Source: Diplocarpon mali (Eukaryota; Ascomycota; Leotiomycetes; Helotiales; Drepanopezizaceae). From it: a DNA stretch of 64,000 bases. The stretch's first letter is position 1, and every line of letters begins with the position of its first letter. The notes under the pieces were generated by a model. It saw only the letters and a list, made by a program, of their open reading frames with translations. It made no database searches and was not told the DNA's origin. Below are positions 11,203 through 22,009 of the stretch, piece by piece. The translations under genes were made by a program, and so were the position numbers. The stretch spans positions 1-64,000 of the forward strand of contig JAENRP010000134.1 in NCBI GenBank assembly GCA_024741835.1, read 5' to 3'.

Positions 11203-14200
11203 CCCCCCGGAGAGAAGACCACCCCTTGGCCCGCACCCCTTGCGGGAGGAAGATATTGCCAATCCTTCTTCCCCCTTTCCAGTCGCGGAGAAAGGGCCTG
11301 AGCCCCGCTTCGCCAAGCCATCCCTGCCTTCTCCCGCTGCTAGCGTCCACCGAGCTGCAGGGGTAGTGCCCGGCTCTCACCGCCCGATCGATTCTGCCCG
11401 GCGTGCTCTGTCTCCCCGGGGCAGAACGAAAGCGGTGAGCCCACCATCCCTCGGGACCCGCGCCGGCGCCGTGCGCGTCGAGACTGACACACGGCGGAGA
11501 GCACCGTGCGGTAGACTCCTCGGCGGCAGACTCCAAACAACCTGCACCGGATCCTGAACTCTCGACATAAGGACCTGTTGTCGCAGCTGGAGGCGAACCT
11601 ACTTCCAACTCTACCCAGACGAGGATGAGCTGTACTCGGCACGAGGAGATGCTCTTTTCTGCGGCCGCGATGGAGCCTGTACGCTCTGCGTGACCGTTCC
11701 ACCCGATGGGATCCATGCCAGCAATCATGATTCTGATTCTCAACCGCTGCGACTCCTCCCTCGCCCCCCTTTCGCAGACGGGAGAGGAGAAAGTCTACGG
11801 AAACCTCCCGACCAGGTATTGAGAGGTAGGAATGCTGCCCATGCACTGGGTGGAGAAGGGACCGAACCAGTCTCCCCTGGAGAACATATTCGAGTCAGCT
11901 CTTGAGCATGGCTTTCCCCTACACAGAAGAGAGTTTTGACAGATAGTGCCGATAGTGTCGATGGTGCAGATAGTCGATCATATGCTAGACTCGATAGTCG
12001 CCGAGCTATCCGGCTTCTAGAAATGATACTCGAGCCCTCGAGAAGAGTACGGTAAGGGGTCTGCTCCCTGATACTCCGCGATGAGTCGGCCAGTCGGCAT
12101 CTTGGTCTCGCGTCTGCGTCTGCGGGGGAAAGGGAGGGAAAAATGGGCAAAACTTGAGCCGATGAAGTGCCCGGTCACGTGTCGACTCGAATACTATCAA
12201 CACCTTGCCGGGGCGACCGGTGATTCTCAACCCAGCCAACGTACTGTTTCGCCAAGCTCCGCTATCTGGACAACTTCCATCGTGCAGTGAGCGGGGGGGG
12301 AAAAAGCATCGGCGTGGGGAGGTTATTGACCTCATGTGATTCTGGACGAGACCTCGAGCGGGGCAACGGGTGGGGAGTCTGGGAGTCGCTGACGGCTACG
12401 AAGTAACTCTGGGCTGAGATATGGGGAGAGGCTTGGACAATTCAACTCGAGGCCTATCGATGCATCCTAAAAATAGAGCCTTCGATCTCGGTCCCGCATA
12501 GATGGTAACCAAGGTGACTCGTAGTTCTTGTGAAACTCGGAGAATGGAAAGTCTACCAGGTGTGAATCAAGTACGCCATCAATTTGAAGTACCAGTATCC
12601 GTGCGGTGAGGTACGCCCAAGGAAAGGTCGTCGAAGTCAAGCCGAGGAAGAGGACTTCTTATCCTCGCGGAATCCGTTCCCCTCCGTGGAGAAGTGCGAC
12701 CTGAATCCGTTCCACACCATGTCACAGTGCTACCTGTTTTCTTCTCGCTCAACCGCGCCATGACTACCCAAAGTCGAGGGATGGTTCACTTGCGCTCTCC
12801 GATCAGCTCTCCGGGTGGAGGATCCTCGGTTGCGCCAAGGCATCTGGCCTACCCGACCCATCGCAGGCCGTAGAGAAGAGCACGAAAGTATAAGTAGCTA
12901 TCGGGATGCACCCGACTCATCCTGCTCCCGGCTTTGGACTCGTCTCGTCCGTCGCAGACAATGCAGGAGGGGGAAGAAGAGAGAGGAGAAGAAACCTCCG
13001 GGGTCAGATCCCGCGACCGCAGAAATCAACTTACCTTTGCGGGGGCAGATGCTGCGAAGCAAGCCGCTGGGCCGGTCGAAGAGGAAGATCGAGTAAAACG
13101 CCAAAACCCGCCCGTCCCCCCAAACATCGCAGGCGTAGTTTCATGCGATTGAAACCGAACTTGACTTCGAGAAGGATACACAAGGGAACCAACAATATGA
13201 AATGCTTTGCGTCTCGGTGATCTTGACTACTTCGATTGCGTCGCTGCCCACCACACAGCCGGGCGGCTTGCTTTCAAGGGGTCATGCCGAGCTGGTTCGA
13301 CCGAGGTAGAGCGGTGAAGCCGTCACCATGCTGCCGGGGTCAGGAAGAAAAACATCGAAAATCGGTGGTAACTCGCGTTTGTGTTCATGTCGAGTATATG
13401 AGATCAGGGGCGGGGGCTCACACCCATGAGGAACTCCGAATGCTGCCGGCTTCCAGACGCCCGCGGGGCAAACCGAATGCTGCTAAAACTGGCGCAGAAG
13501 CTTGGAACTCGGCGACACGGCCGTTCTTGTTTCTTCAACCTCTGGAATTCGGATGGACTGCGCCGTAGATACGATCTACAACAGCTCTCTTGCGATTCGG
13601 CTTTCATGATCTGAGCCTGGGAAAGAATCTTCTCTCCCTGGTGGTAGCATACCTACAACTCACCAGGTTCCGTTTTCTGTCAACTCGAAATGCAACACAT
13701 CCAGGATTTGACGGCTGCCTCTGTTTGAGGCCGCGTGGAGTAAGCGACGTCTCCCAATCCTGGTGCTAGTTTGCAGAGGGTGGGCTGCAGCGTAAGATCC
13801 AGTTTGACGTTTGGTCTGATCTCCAATACCCAGCTCTGCGGGATCGTTTCGCAATACTGGCCCGACCTATGCCGGATCGGCGACACGCTTCTCGAATGAC
13901 TGCAGAAGAGGCGTATGAGAATCTTCGTCGCGGACTTCTTAGCACTGGAGCTGTGAATCTCCGTCCCAGGAGACGGATGGGTTGTGCTGTGTCAGAGGGA
14001 GCTAAACTCGGATCATGCCAGTCGTCGCTCTTCTACATACTAGCTTTTTTCCTGTCTAGATATGGTTTCAAGTAGAGATGGCAGATCTACGCGACCGAAT
14101 CAACGATTTTGCGAAACGAACTCGATTCCGTCTCGGATCAGGTACATGTGCAGCTGCGATTTTGGCTTCTTCCAATCCGAAGCCTCGTTGTTTGGTCCAA

Positions 14201-14285
14201 AGCATCGCGCAAACAGGTGTAGGGGTCGGTTTCGAGGCGCCAGACGAGCACGTGATCGATCTCGGGCTGCGCCGGTCTGCATCGG

Positions 14286-14365
14286 CAGTGAGTAGAGCCG
14301 GGCAACCCGGGTAGTAGAGGGCTGGTGCCTTACCCTTTACCCCGGGTCCGGGTCCCGGTTATATC
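14286..14365. mobile_element. Possible hAT-type transposon end (remnant)
   Basis: Starts CAGTG followed by AGTAGAGCCGGGCAACCCGGG and further GGGTCCGGGTCCC motifs. A CAGTG-type terminus with dense subterminal CCGGG/CCCGG motifs is typical of hAT elements. I could not find the partner end or an 8-bp target duplication, so this is a weak call. Confidence 0.3.
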
Positions 14366-14849
14366 GGGTATACTCAGCATAACCCTCGTGACAGGTTCGT
14401 GACTTTCTTTGGTAACTATGCCATCTGGAAAGGGAAAGATTCAGTAGATACCGAGGAGATATCAGCACTAGTAAGCTTACCTAAGTATCGGAGCGTGAAC
14501 AGATACTGTATGCGGCCGCTCCTTCGACGAGGACGCAACAGGATCGCAGCAGACGGTTCATGACGTGGTGCTTCGCATCCTGTTGACAGCCATGTCCAAG
14601 AGAAATGCACGCAAGTAGAGATGTCTCCCCCAACAGCAGCATCCGCCCGGTCATAATGGAGAAGATGAGGCCTGAGTGCCCGTGGATCTGAAGTCATTCT
14701 CACTTACCGACTCGAGTCTTGTTACAAGCAAAACGAGATGAAAAGCCTTCAGGGAGTTGAGAAGAAATCACGGCTGAGCCTTTCCGAGGATGGGTGGAAG
14801 AGCAGTCAATTACACCAAGCACATCAGCCTGCGAGCTACACCAGTGCTG

Positions 14850-15917
14850 TCATCCCAAAACCTTCAACCCCCCCTTCGTCTTCTGCCCGCCCTTCTGCAC
14901 GCCCGCCCCCGTCTTATCCTTCTCTCCCTTCCCCTTCCCCTTCCCTCCCTTCCCTCTGTTCTTGTCCTTTGGGTTGACCGCTTTGATCTCCGTCGTGCTC
15001 CGCCGCAACAGCACCGGGTGGCTCCCGATATACTTGCCCTGCATGTCCCTCGCTGCCTGGAAGAAATCGTCGCCGTCACTAAAACTCACGAACCCGTACC
15101 CTTTGCTCTTCGTCGTTCGCTTATCGCGAATCACCCTGGCCTTCTGCACGCTGGACCACTTCGAGAAGGCTTTCTGCAAGGACTCGTCGGTGACTTCGCC
15201 CGCGAGGTTCCCCACGAACAGGCGGAAATGCGCAGGGTCCCACTCCAGCAGGGAGGAATCAGTCCAGGTCGATCCACCACCGGACCGAACCACGGTCTTG
15301 GTATTGGTCTTCGCATCGTTAACGACCGTCGCCACGCCCGTGTCGCAGTGTGCGGCCGAGTTCATCGTTGCGCTGCTTATGCCCGGTCCCCCCCCCAGCG
15401 GCGCAGCGTTTGCGCTCGTCCCTGCCCCGGAACTGTCGCCGGCCGGGTACCGACGCACGATACCCGTGTAGCCGGAGGAAGAGGCCGAGGCGTCTTTGCC
15501 GGCGTACGCTGATTGCCATTGTGCGATCTGAGCCGCCATCTCGGGATCCTCCTCGTAGGCGCGTGCTGCCGGTCCAGCAGCCGTCGCGCTCGGTGGTGCG
15601 AACGGGTTGCGGATTGAAGGGGCGGGGCCATACGGTTCTGGCTGCACAGCGGCGCCGTATCCGCTGAAGGGCTGTTGGGCATGTGTTTGTTGGGGGTAGG
15701 CGGGTTGCGGGTATGCGTTGTAGGAGGGTGCAGACGCGGCTACAGATCGAGGCGCAAAGCTGGCAAAGCCTGAGGGGAGACCGCCGGTGGACGCGAAGGA
15801 GGCATTGTTGGCAGGCTTGTAGGAGGGTGTTGAGGAAGGCGGAGGACGCGAGGGGAGAGATGGATGTGGGTTTGATGCTGATTTTGATGGGAGACCTGGA
15901 GGTGGGGGGTAGGACAT
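14850..15917 (-). CDS. RBM42-like RNA-binding protein (single RRM)
   Basis: Single exon, 355 residues. Residues 1-200 are Pro/Ala/Ser/Tyr-rich and probably disordered. One RNA recognition motif spans about 232-312, with RNP2 LFVGNL (233-238) and RNP1 KGYGFVSF (272-279). It is preceded by the SLLEWDPAHFRLFVGNL segment that is characteristic of the RBM42 group. The tail (312-355) is Lys/Gly-rich. RBM42 proteins bind RNA and are linked to splicing in other eukaryotes; that role here is by homology only. ATG at 15917 is in a good context (ATAATGTCC on the coding strand reads ATTATGTCC). It is isolated from its neighbours, with no operon-like arrangement. Confidence 0.9.
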   Translation of the reverse strand: MSYPPPPGLPSKSASNPHPSLPSRPPPSSTPSYKPANNASFASTGGLPSGFASFAPRSVAASAPSYNAYPQPAYPQQTHAQQPFSGYGAAVQPEPYGPAPSIRNPFAPPSATAAGPAARAYEEDPEMAAQIAQWQSAYAGKDASASSSGYTGIVRRYPAGDSSGAGTSANAAPLGGGPGISSATMNSAAHCDTGVATVVNDAKTNTKTVVRSGGGSTWTDSSLLEWDPAHFRLFVGNLAGEVTDESLQKAFSKWSSVQKARVIRDKRTTKSKGYGFVSFSDGDDFFQAARDMQGKYIGSHPVLLRRSTTEIKAVNPKDKNRGKGGKGKGKGEKDKTGAGVQKGGQKTKGGLKVLG

Positions 15918-16615
15918 AATGAACGATTGTACGCCTGCCTCGTGATGAGTGTTGAACGTACCTCTTGCGCCTCTTACGCAGTGGGTTGCGGTGCAGCTGG
16001 AGTGAAGTGAGGTACGAGGTTGGGTTGGAGGCGTGTCGCCCTGTTCGACATGGTGATGTTCTCTGATGAAGTTGAAGTGGAGTCAAAGTTGAAGCTTAGC
16101 ACGAGTCGGAACGTAGATAATCCGGATGACCCACTCTCGGAGAGTGGCTGATCACGAATTACTTTGACAGCGTACGCGATCCTGTCCAAAATCTGCGCAG
16201 TTCAAAATTCATATAGAATCGATACTAGTATCAGATACCAAACCAAGAAATTCGAGGTCCAACTTTATAATTTATATTCTCTTCCTTGAACAGAATGTAT
16301 CTAGAATCAGCTTTAGTTTGGCACCACTTTCTTGAATTTGAATACAGCTTCGCAAATCTCTCTGTAGCACCAACATGACAAGGCCGTTTAGACCACTCGA
16401 CCCCTCCTAGTCACATCCACATTGTGAAATCTAGCCAATTGACGAATGACAACAAGTAGAAAAAGCCAGGTTTAATAGGTCCATCTAGCCATTGAAATAT
16501 TTATTCTAAATCAATACGACGAAATCAACATTCCTTGCAAAAACGAGGTTATTTCCCGACACGAAATGTACCTAAAGTCTTGAAAAAAAGAAAACTCCTC
16601 ACACGAAGGTAGTAT
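15918..16615. other. Intergenic, no gene recognised
   Basis: Upstream region of the RRM gene followed by moderately AT-rich sequence up to the tRNA. I see no coding frame with support. Confidence 0.5.
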
Positions 16616-16698
16616 GCCCATTCGCGGAATTGAACCGCGGATCTTCGCATGTCACATCATCGTACGAGTGCGACGCATTACCACTGTGCCAAACGGGC
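16616..16698 (-). tRNA. tRNA-Thr (anticodon CGT) with a 12-nt intron
   Basis: On the minus strand the acceptor stem GCCCGTT pairs with AATGGGC (one G-T pair). The A box is TGGCACAGTGG and the B box GGTTCAATTCC. The T stem is CGCGG/CCGCG and the anticodon stem TCGCA/TGCGA. The enlarged anticodon loop reads CT-CGT-A, then 12 nt, then A, so an intron sits after position 37 as in other eukaryotic nuclear tRNAs. Anticodon CGT reads ACG (Thr). Without the intron it is 71 nt. Confidence 0.9.
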
Positions 16699-17339
16699 TA
16701 CGTTGCAACGAAAGGACGCTACAGATTATATCTTGTGTAAATGCTTGTCAAACGCCCCATCGACAGGGTCGGACCTTTATCGCGCCGATACTACGGGAGA
16801 GCGGTGTAATGCTGGCCGATCAAGGGGTAAATAAGCCAACCGGTCGTTGGTAATCAGCGGTCTCGAGCCTAAATAGAGGTTTTCCCAGAGGCAGGCCAGC
16901 CTGGGACATGACCCACGTTAATTTGTCCTCGGTGGAATCCCTGGAAAGATGGCACAATCAATCAGGAATGGAGAAGAGAGATTTGTACGTCGATTCTTGC
17001 TGGACTCTCTTCGCCTACGGACGTCACGTTTTCAAAGCGATCATGCAGTAGACCTCATCGTCTAGATCTCAATTATAGTTCATACGGGAGTCATGCCAGC
17101 CTCCAAAGGGCAGAGCCCGGAAAGGTACTCCGTATATACGACATAGCAGATATCCCGGATGAAATGCTTGCCCAGCTCCACGCATCAAGCCCAAAGTCTT
17201 TCGCGGCGTCGAAAATAAGTAAATGGTAGCACGAAATTCCGGATCCGTAAGGCAAAAAGAAGTGAATACACCCACCGGCCTATCCCCAGAGGCACAAGAG
17301 TCAAGTGCGATCGTGTCGTGTTATGATGTGTTGTGGTGT
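16699..17339. other. Intergenic, no gene recognised
   Basis: Lies between the tRNA and the 3' end of the expansin-like gene. No coding frame with support. Confidence 0.5.
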
Positions 17340-18575
17340 CTAAATGAGGAGGGCCACGAGGCCCATGACCATGGCGAAGAATGCTGAGCTCTGCGAGGAG
17401 GAAGCACTGTTCATGAAAGAAGGGGGGGAAGTGGGGGATCTGTGGCTGATGTTAGAGGCTGTGGCACAGTTCATGACGGCAGGGGTAGTTGCTCACGTGA
17501 TGTTGTGACCAGGCTCGCTTAGTCCATTGGAGATTCTGCCTGAGGCACTCGGAGTGGGAATGGGGACCGTGTGGTAGTCGACCGTTGGGGTGTAGGTGGT
17601 GGTGGTAACGACATTTAGCGACACAGGAGCTGGAGATGAAGAGTTTGCCACCTCGTACGCATGGTAAGATGTCGTATTGGAGGGGGCGGAAGTCGTCACG
17701 GCGATATGAGGGCTGGTGGTGTTGGCCGGGGCGGATATCGAGGAGGGGGTGTAGATGGATGGAGATGGGAGAGGCACAGGTGGAGCGGTCGACGACAAGA
17801 CCGCGGCGGTGAGGGTGCGGGCGACAGTGGTCGTAGAGGTACGGGTTGTGCTTGAGGTCGAGTAGGTGGGCGAGAGAGGTGAAGCTGCGTAGACGGATCT
17901 CTCCTTGACGGCTGGCTTCGCTGGAGTGTCCAGCGGGAAGTTGTTGGGAGCCGGCACAGAGACTCCTGGAGCAGTCTTCACGTCGTTGACAATAACAATA
18001 TCGCCAGCCACGGAGGTGACCTTGACGCTGACCGAGGTAGTGCCAAAGCCGCTCGGGTTCTCGAAGAAGTTATAAGCGCGTCGGGTGGTTGGGTTCCAAG
18101 TGCGTCCTCCATCCGTGCTGACCTCGAGCTTGCTTACTCCCTTGTTCGGATTGACAACTTGAATGCTAAACCAGTACGCAGAGACGCCCTCCTTATTGTG
18201 CAGCACCAGGGGCTTCGTGATGGGGCAGTCAACGTATTGCCAGTTGATGGGGATGATACCCTTGGAGGGTTCAGCCAGCGCAGCGAATGCATCCGGGAAG
18301 AGATCGAGGTGGTTGGTGCCGCAGTTCGGGCACTCGTCAACAATCTGGGCCGTGATGGCATTGCCATTCGGGCCCGTGACCGAGACACAACGCCCGCAGT
18401 TGGCAGAATTCTCCCAGTTTGACGTCGCCGTTCCGAAGAGCCCAGCCGGGAGAGTGTAGGTTGAGAAGGAGCAGTGTCCGCCGACGACGTTCCCACCATA
18501 GAAAGTAGCCTCTCCCGAGAGAGCAGAGGCGCCACTTGCGAGTGCGAGGGCCACGGCCGAGCGAGACAGTTGCAT
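17340..18575 (-). CDS. Secreted expansin-like protein with predicted GPI anchor
   Basis: Exons 18575-17497 and 17406-17340 give 381 residues. Residues 1-19 form a signal peptide (MQLSRSAVALALASGASAL). Residues 20-115 form an EG45/double-psi beta-barrel domain: GEATFYGGN start, paired cysteines (NCGRC, ECPNCG), the HLDLFPDAF motif that corresponds to the expansin HFD, and NWQYVDC. Residues about 116-215 resemble the expansin C-terminal carbohydrate-binding beta sandwich. A Ser/Thr/Pro-rich linker follows (about 225-365), likely O-glycosylated. The first exon would stop at a TGA inside a GTGAGC donor; splicing 90 nt to CAG|TGCTTCC adds ASSSQSSAFFAMVMGLVALLI, a small-residue site plus hydrophobic tail as in GPI signals. 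Expansin-like proteins loosen cell-wall polysaccharides without hydrolysis; role here is by homology. Confidence 0.87.
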
Positions 18576-20275
18576 GGTGAACGAACACTACGGGAAAGGC
18601 AAAAAGGTGAAGTAAAGACAGCAACGAAGACTGAAGCTTCAAGTGGATAGTCCGTAGAAAAGAGTGTGGTGGGAAGGAAAATGTAGCAGAGTCCAATAAC
18701 CTGAGAGAAACATCTGGATGTTATGATAGACTGGGCAAATTGCACCAAATGTGTACGGAGCAGTCCAGTCCACAATCCAGGAAATCGATAATCTACTGAT
18801 AATCTAATTGAAACAACCGAGAAAGCTTCTCCAGTAAAGCGAGGCCGTAACGTTGTGCGCAAACAAGCAATTCTAAACTAATTTCCGCAAAAGTAATCGT
18901 CAAGACGCTTGCACAATCTTATTCGCGTAAGCAATACCATCTGACCTCTTAACAAGATTGCCGAGCGATTATGTTATTCTCACCCGACCCATATTCCTTC
19001 CAGGTGCTTGACAGCTACTGTCACGGCTGTATATGTGTGTGTTTATATATATATATATATATGTAGTAATGCCCTCGGCGCAGGCCATATGAACATTACG
19101 TTGGTATCAGCTCCAGGCGTGTTTACAGCAGGCTTACTGGGTTAAACTTGCTTTCGTATGGTGTTCGATAATGCCTGGGACGAAGAATTTAAGCCAGGAG
19201 CTTTCCCACGTTTGATGCTGTAATTTGAAAATAAAGACTTCTTTGTTCTTGAACCAAAAGGTAGAGCTCAGGCCTTTTGATCTCAACACTATGTCGGTTC
19301 ATCCGAACCATTCTTCCGCAGTATTTTATGCTTCAGATTCTTGTATGTGACGTTGATATATTATTACCTCAGCTTAGAGTAGATTTGGGATCCTAGGTTA
19401 TGTAGCTCGCTAAGCTACCTAGCACTCAACATTTGCTACTCATCGATTCCGAGACCTTGCGATATCCTCCAAGTTCTAATATCATTATAGGCAGTATATA
19501 ACAGATCCAACATACTCTATTCTATGCATGCGCATTGAATCGTTCTAGCATTTCAGATTGACTTGAAAGAATACTTCGGCTTGTCTCATATTTCTAACCC
19601 CCAAGTAACCAGATAAGAGCGCAGTTTTGATTATATATGTGAAGTCAACACAGGTTATGAACAACGGGTATTCTGGTGAAATTACCATGGTAGGAAGATA
19701 GACCCATGATAAGCCATTCCTGAGCTGCAGGTTATTTGAGAATCTCAAGATTTATGATCCTTATTTGCGGAATCGCAAATTCTGTAGTAAGTAATACTAC
19801 TTACCAATCAAGTAATTTCATACATATTCAATACGCGCCTCTTGTGAGGCCGAAAATACTGGGATTCATTATCATGCGATTCCTCTCTTTGCTTGCCTTC
19901 GCGAAAAAGCGTCAGATTTTCAGTTAGCGACAGAGTTACAGGGAGTCAAAAATGTGAGGATCTAGAAATTTCTCAATTGATTTGGATGGCCGAAGCTGTT
20001 TGGTCCATGACCCTCTGATAAAGCCTCGCAAAGGTACATTTTTGAGGTTCGTTTAAGAGGCGAGGAGGGAGGCGGGGGCAGGTCCGTAGGAGCGCACCAA
20101 CAGTAGTCACTCGCTTGACGTCCAGCTTCGCCTTTGATTTGAGTTTATGCGACTCGATCGCAGTTCCACGCCAGCCAGCAAGATCCATGCGGAGCAGCGA
20201 TTGAGTTGTCTGTTTTCAACGCGCCTATCCTTTCTCCAACCTCATCAGCGAGAAACGAACATAAGCGGCGAAAAC
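18576..20275. other. Intergenic, no gene recognised
   Basis: 1.7 kb of moderately AT-rich DNA between divergent genes, with a short (TA)n run at about 19045-19062. It includes both upstream regions. No supported coding frame or RNA. Confidence 0.5.
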
Positions 20276-21256
20276 ATGGCATTCGGTCCATGGGTCCGGT
20301 TAAGCGGGATATCCATCTCCCAGCTCCCCTCCGGAGGCACAGGCGTCGCCCCCAGCAGTCTTCTCCACTCCACCAGTCAAACTCAATCTGAATCGCAATC
20401 CCGCACCGGCTCAGGCTCCAGAAGTCCCCCCTCTCTGCAGAACTTCATCCACCATATCCTCTCCGAATCCATTCCTTTTATCGACAGCGTCGCGCCCAAG
20501 TCCGATATCCCCCCTTCGTCACTGGCACCATGGAAACCCAGAGGCTCGCCGCGGACATACGCATCCAGCTCCGCGCCCGTCCACGTCTACGAGCGGGTGG
20601 TGCGAGGGGAGGAATTGGATGCGGTCGAGGGCATGAGCGCACACGGCCGCGCATTCAAGGACGAGACGTGGTTCTGCCGACGGAGTGTGCACCGTGACGC
20701 TGCGGAGAAGGGCACAGCCAGCTGGCAGGAGTTCGAGCACGCGTTCCGAGAACAACACGCCGAGTCTGAGGACGCGTTTACGCCGACTATCATTGCGTCG
20801 AGGCAGGCTATGAGTTGGGAGTGTGCGGGCATTGAGACGCAAGTCGGGGATGAGCGTTGGCACAAGGTCAAGATTGTCGTGGAGGAGATGATGCACAAGA
20901 TTGATCCAAAGCCTCTGAAGAACCGCACATTTCCAGTCGTCCAGATATCTGCAGCATTAGCCGCTAGTCAAGAGTTCCTGGTCGTGTCGATACCGATTAC
21001 GGATTTTGAAAGGTCGCTACACGCGCAGTTTGCGAGGGACAAGAGCCTGGTTGTAGCGGCGTACGCGTCGATCGAGAGGATCAGGATGATACCTGGAAAT
21101 GCCGAGGTGGAGTGGATTATGGCGACGGCGTCTGATGCGCGAGGCGTATTGCCGCAGTGGCTGCAGAATCTTGCTGTGCCGGGCAAGATCGCGAAGGACG
21201 TTGGGATGTTCCTCGCGTGGATTCCTAGTCAGAGGAAAAGTACAGGCGATTCATAA
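20276..21256 (+). CDS. DUF3074 (START-like fold) domain protein
   Basis: Single exon, 326 residues from ATG at 20276 (context AAAACATGGCA). An in-frame ATG at 20147 would add 43 residues, but the family usually begins close to the PWVRLS segment, so I prefer the later start. The order of motifs fits the fungal DUF3074 family: PWVRLSGISISQLP, a Ser-rich loop, WFCRRSVHRD, SWQEFEHAF.EQHAESE, then PVVQISA, FLVVSIPI and VAAYASIERI strands typical of a START-like lipid-binding fold, ending with LPQWLQNLAVPGKIAKDVGMFL, a C-terminal amphipathic helix. Lipid binding is inferred from the fold; no substrate is known. No link with its neighbours is evident. Confidence 0.85.
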   Translation: MAFGPWVRLSGISISQLPSGGTGVAPSSLLHSTSQTQSESQSRTGSGSRSPPSLQNFIHHILSESIPFIDSVAPKSDIPPSSLAPWKPRGSPRTYASSSAPVHVYERVVRGEELDAVEGMSAHGRAFKDETWFCRRSVHRDAAEKGTASWQEFEHAFREQHAESEDAFTPTIIASRQAMSWECAGIETQVGDERWHKVKIVVEEMMHKIDPKPLKNRTFPVVQISAALAASQEFLVVSIPITDFERSLHAQFARDKSLVVAAYASIERIRMIPGNAEVEWIMATASDARGVLPQWLQNLAVPGKIAKDVGMFLAWIPSQRKSTGDS

Positions 21257-22009
21257 CGAAGCACCATTTCCCCGTCGCGCTGTACGAGTACGAGCGCGAT
21301 GCTCGACGTTTTCGTGTTCCTGTTGAACCGTGGCCCTGGAATTCCCCCGATATTGGTTAGGTCCTTGAAGTTGGGAGGCTGAATCCGAATTCTGAATCTT
21401 ACCTTTACCTCTCCGATGTACAGCTCTGATTTTTGGGATCGATTAGATTGGTCCTAAACCATGACGTCTGCCCACTCTTCAAGACTAGCAGATCTGCTGA
21501 GATGCAAGGTCTGGTGAGCAGTGGTACAACTCTAATACCTGGCTCTTTTCGCACCCAGAGTTTAGCTCGATATTCACAGGTACGTAATACAGTCATCCTC
21601 TAATCGGTACTAGGCGGAGCTCCCTTTTCAATTGACTTTAATAGTTCTTAAAATTACAATACCTATTGGATTTCTCCAAGTCGGTTTAAATTGTACGGAA
21701 AAGCAGCGCGAGTGGATTTGTATCTAATATGTGTACGTAACCTTAACTCTTTTCTCAGTCTAATTAATTCCTTAATTTCTATCTTCCTCCAAAAATAACA
21801 TGTTATACCCAAAGACCAGTCTATACAAGACCCATAAGTTAGTAATTGTAGCCCTGTTGCCCGAACCCCTGCCTGTGTCGCTAAAGTTGTTTCTGCTTGC
21901 ATTATGCAGTATGATGGATGCTATTAGTAGATGTGATACACAGTTATATGAAGCTAGTAGTTCAATTCACTCTGTCGCAGCCCAAGTAAACACTATGTGA
22001 AGGTAATGT
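21257..22009. other. Intergenic, AT-rich
   Basis: AT-rich spacer between the DUF3074 gene and the RNase-like gene (convergent). No supported frame. Confidence 0.45.

Larger units (their letters stand above)
10008..14849. other. Long gene-poor stretch with an assembly gap
   Basis: About 4.8 kb lies between the hacA upstream region and the RRM gene. It includes the 54-base gap at 11149-11202, a short tandem of AGTTCAGCC at about 10966-11000, and a hAT-like end at about 14286. Many frames are open on both strands in the GC-rich part (10.4-11.9 kb), but none shows a domain, a convincing start or splice sites that rescue a family. It may hold long hacA leader sequence, non-coding RNA or unrecognised lineage-specific genes. 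Confidence 0.45.

Noticed and set aside
10458..11743. Long open frames on both strands in GC-rich DNA
   Set aside because: They cross the 54-N gap, are Pro/Ser/Arg-rich without motifs and overlap each other on both strands, as expected when stop codons are rare in GC-rich sequence.
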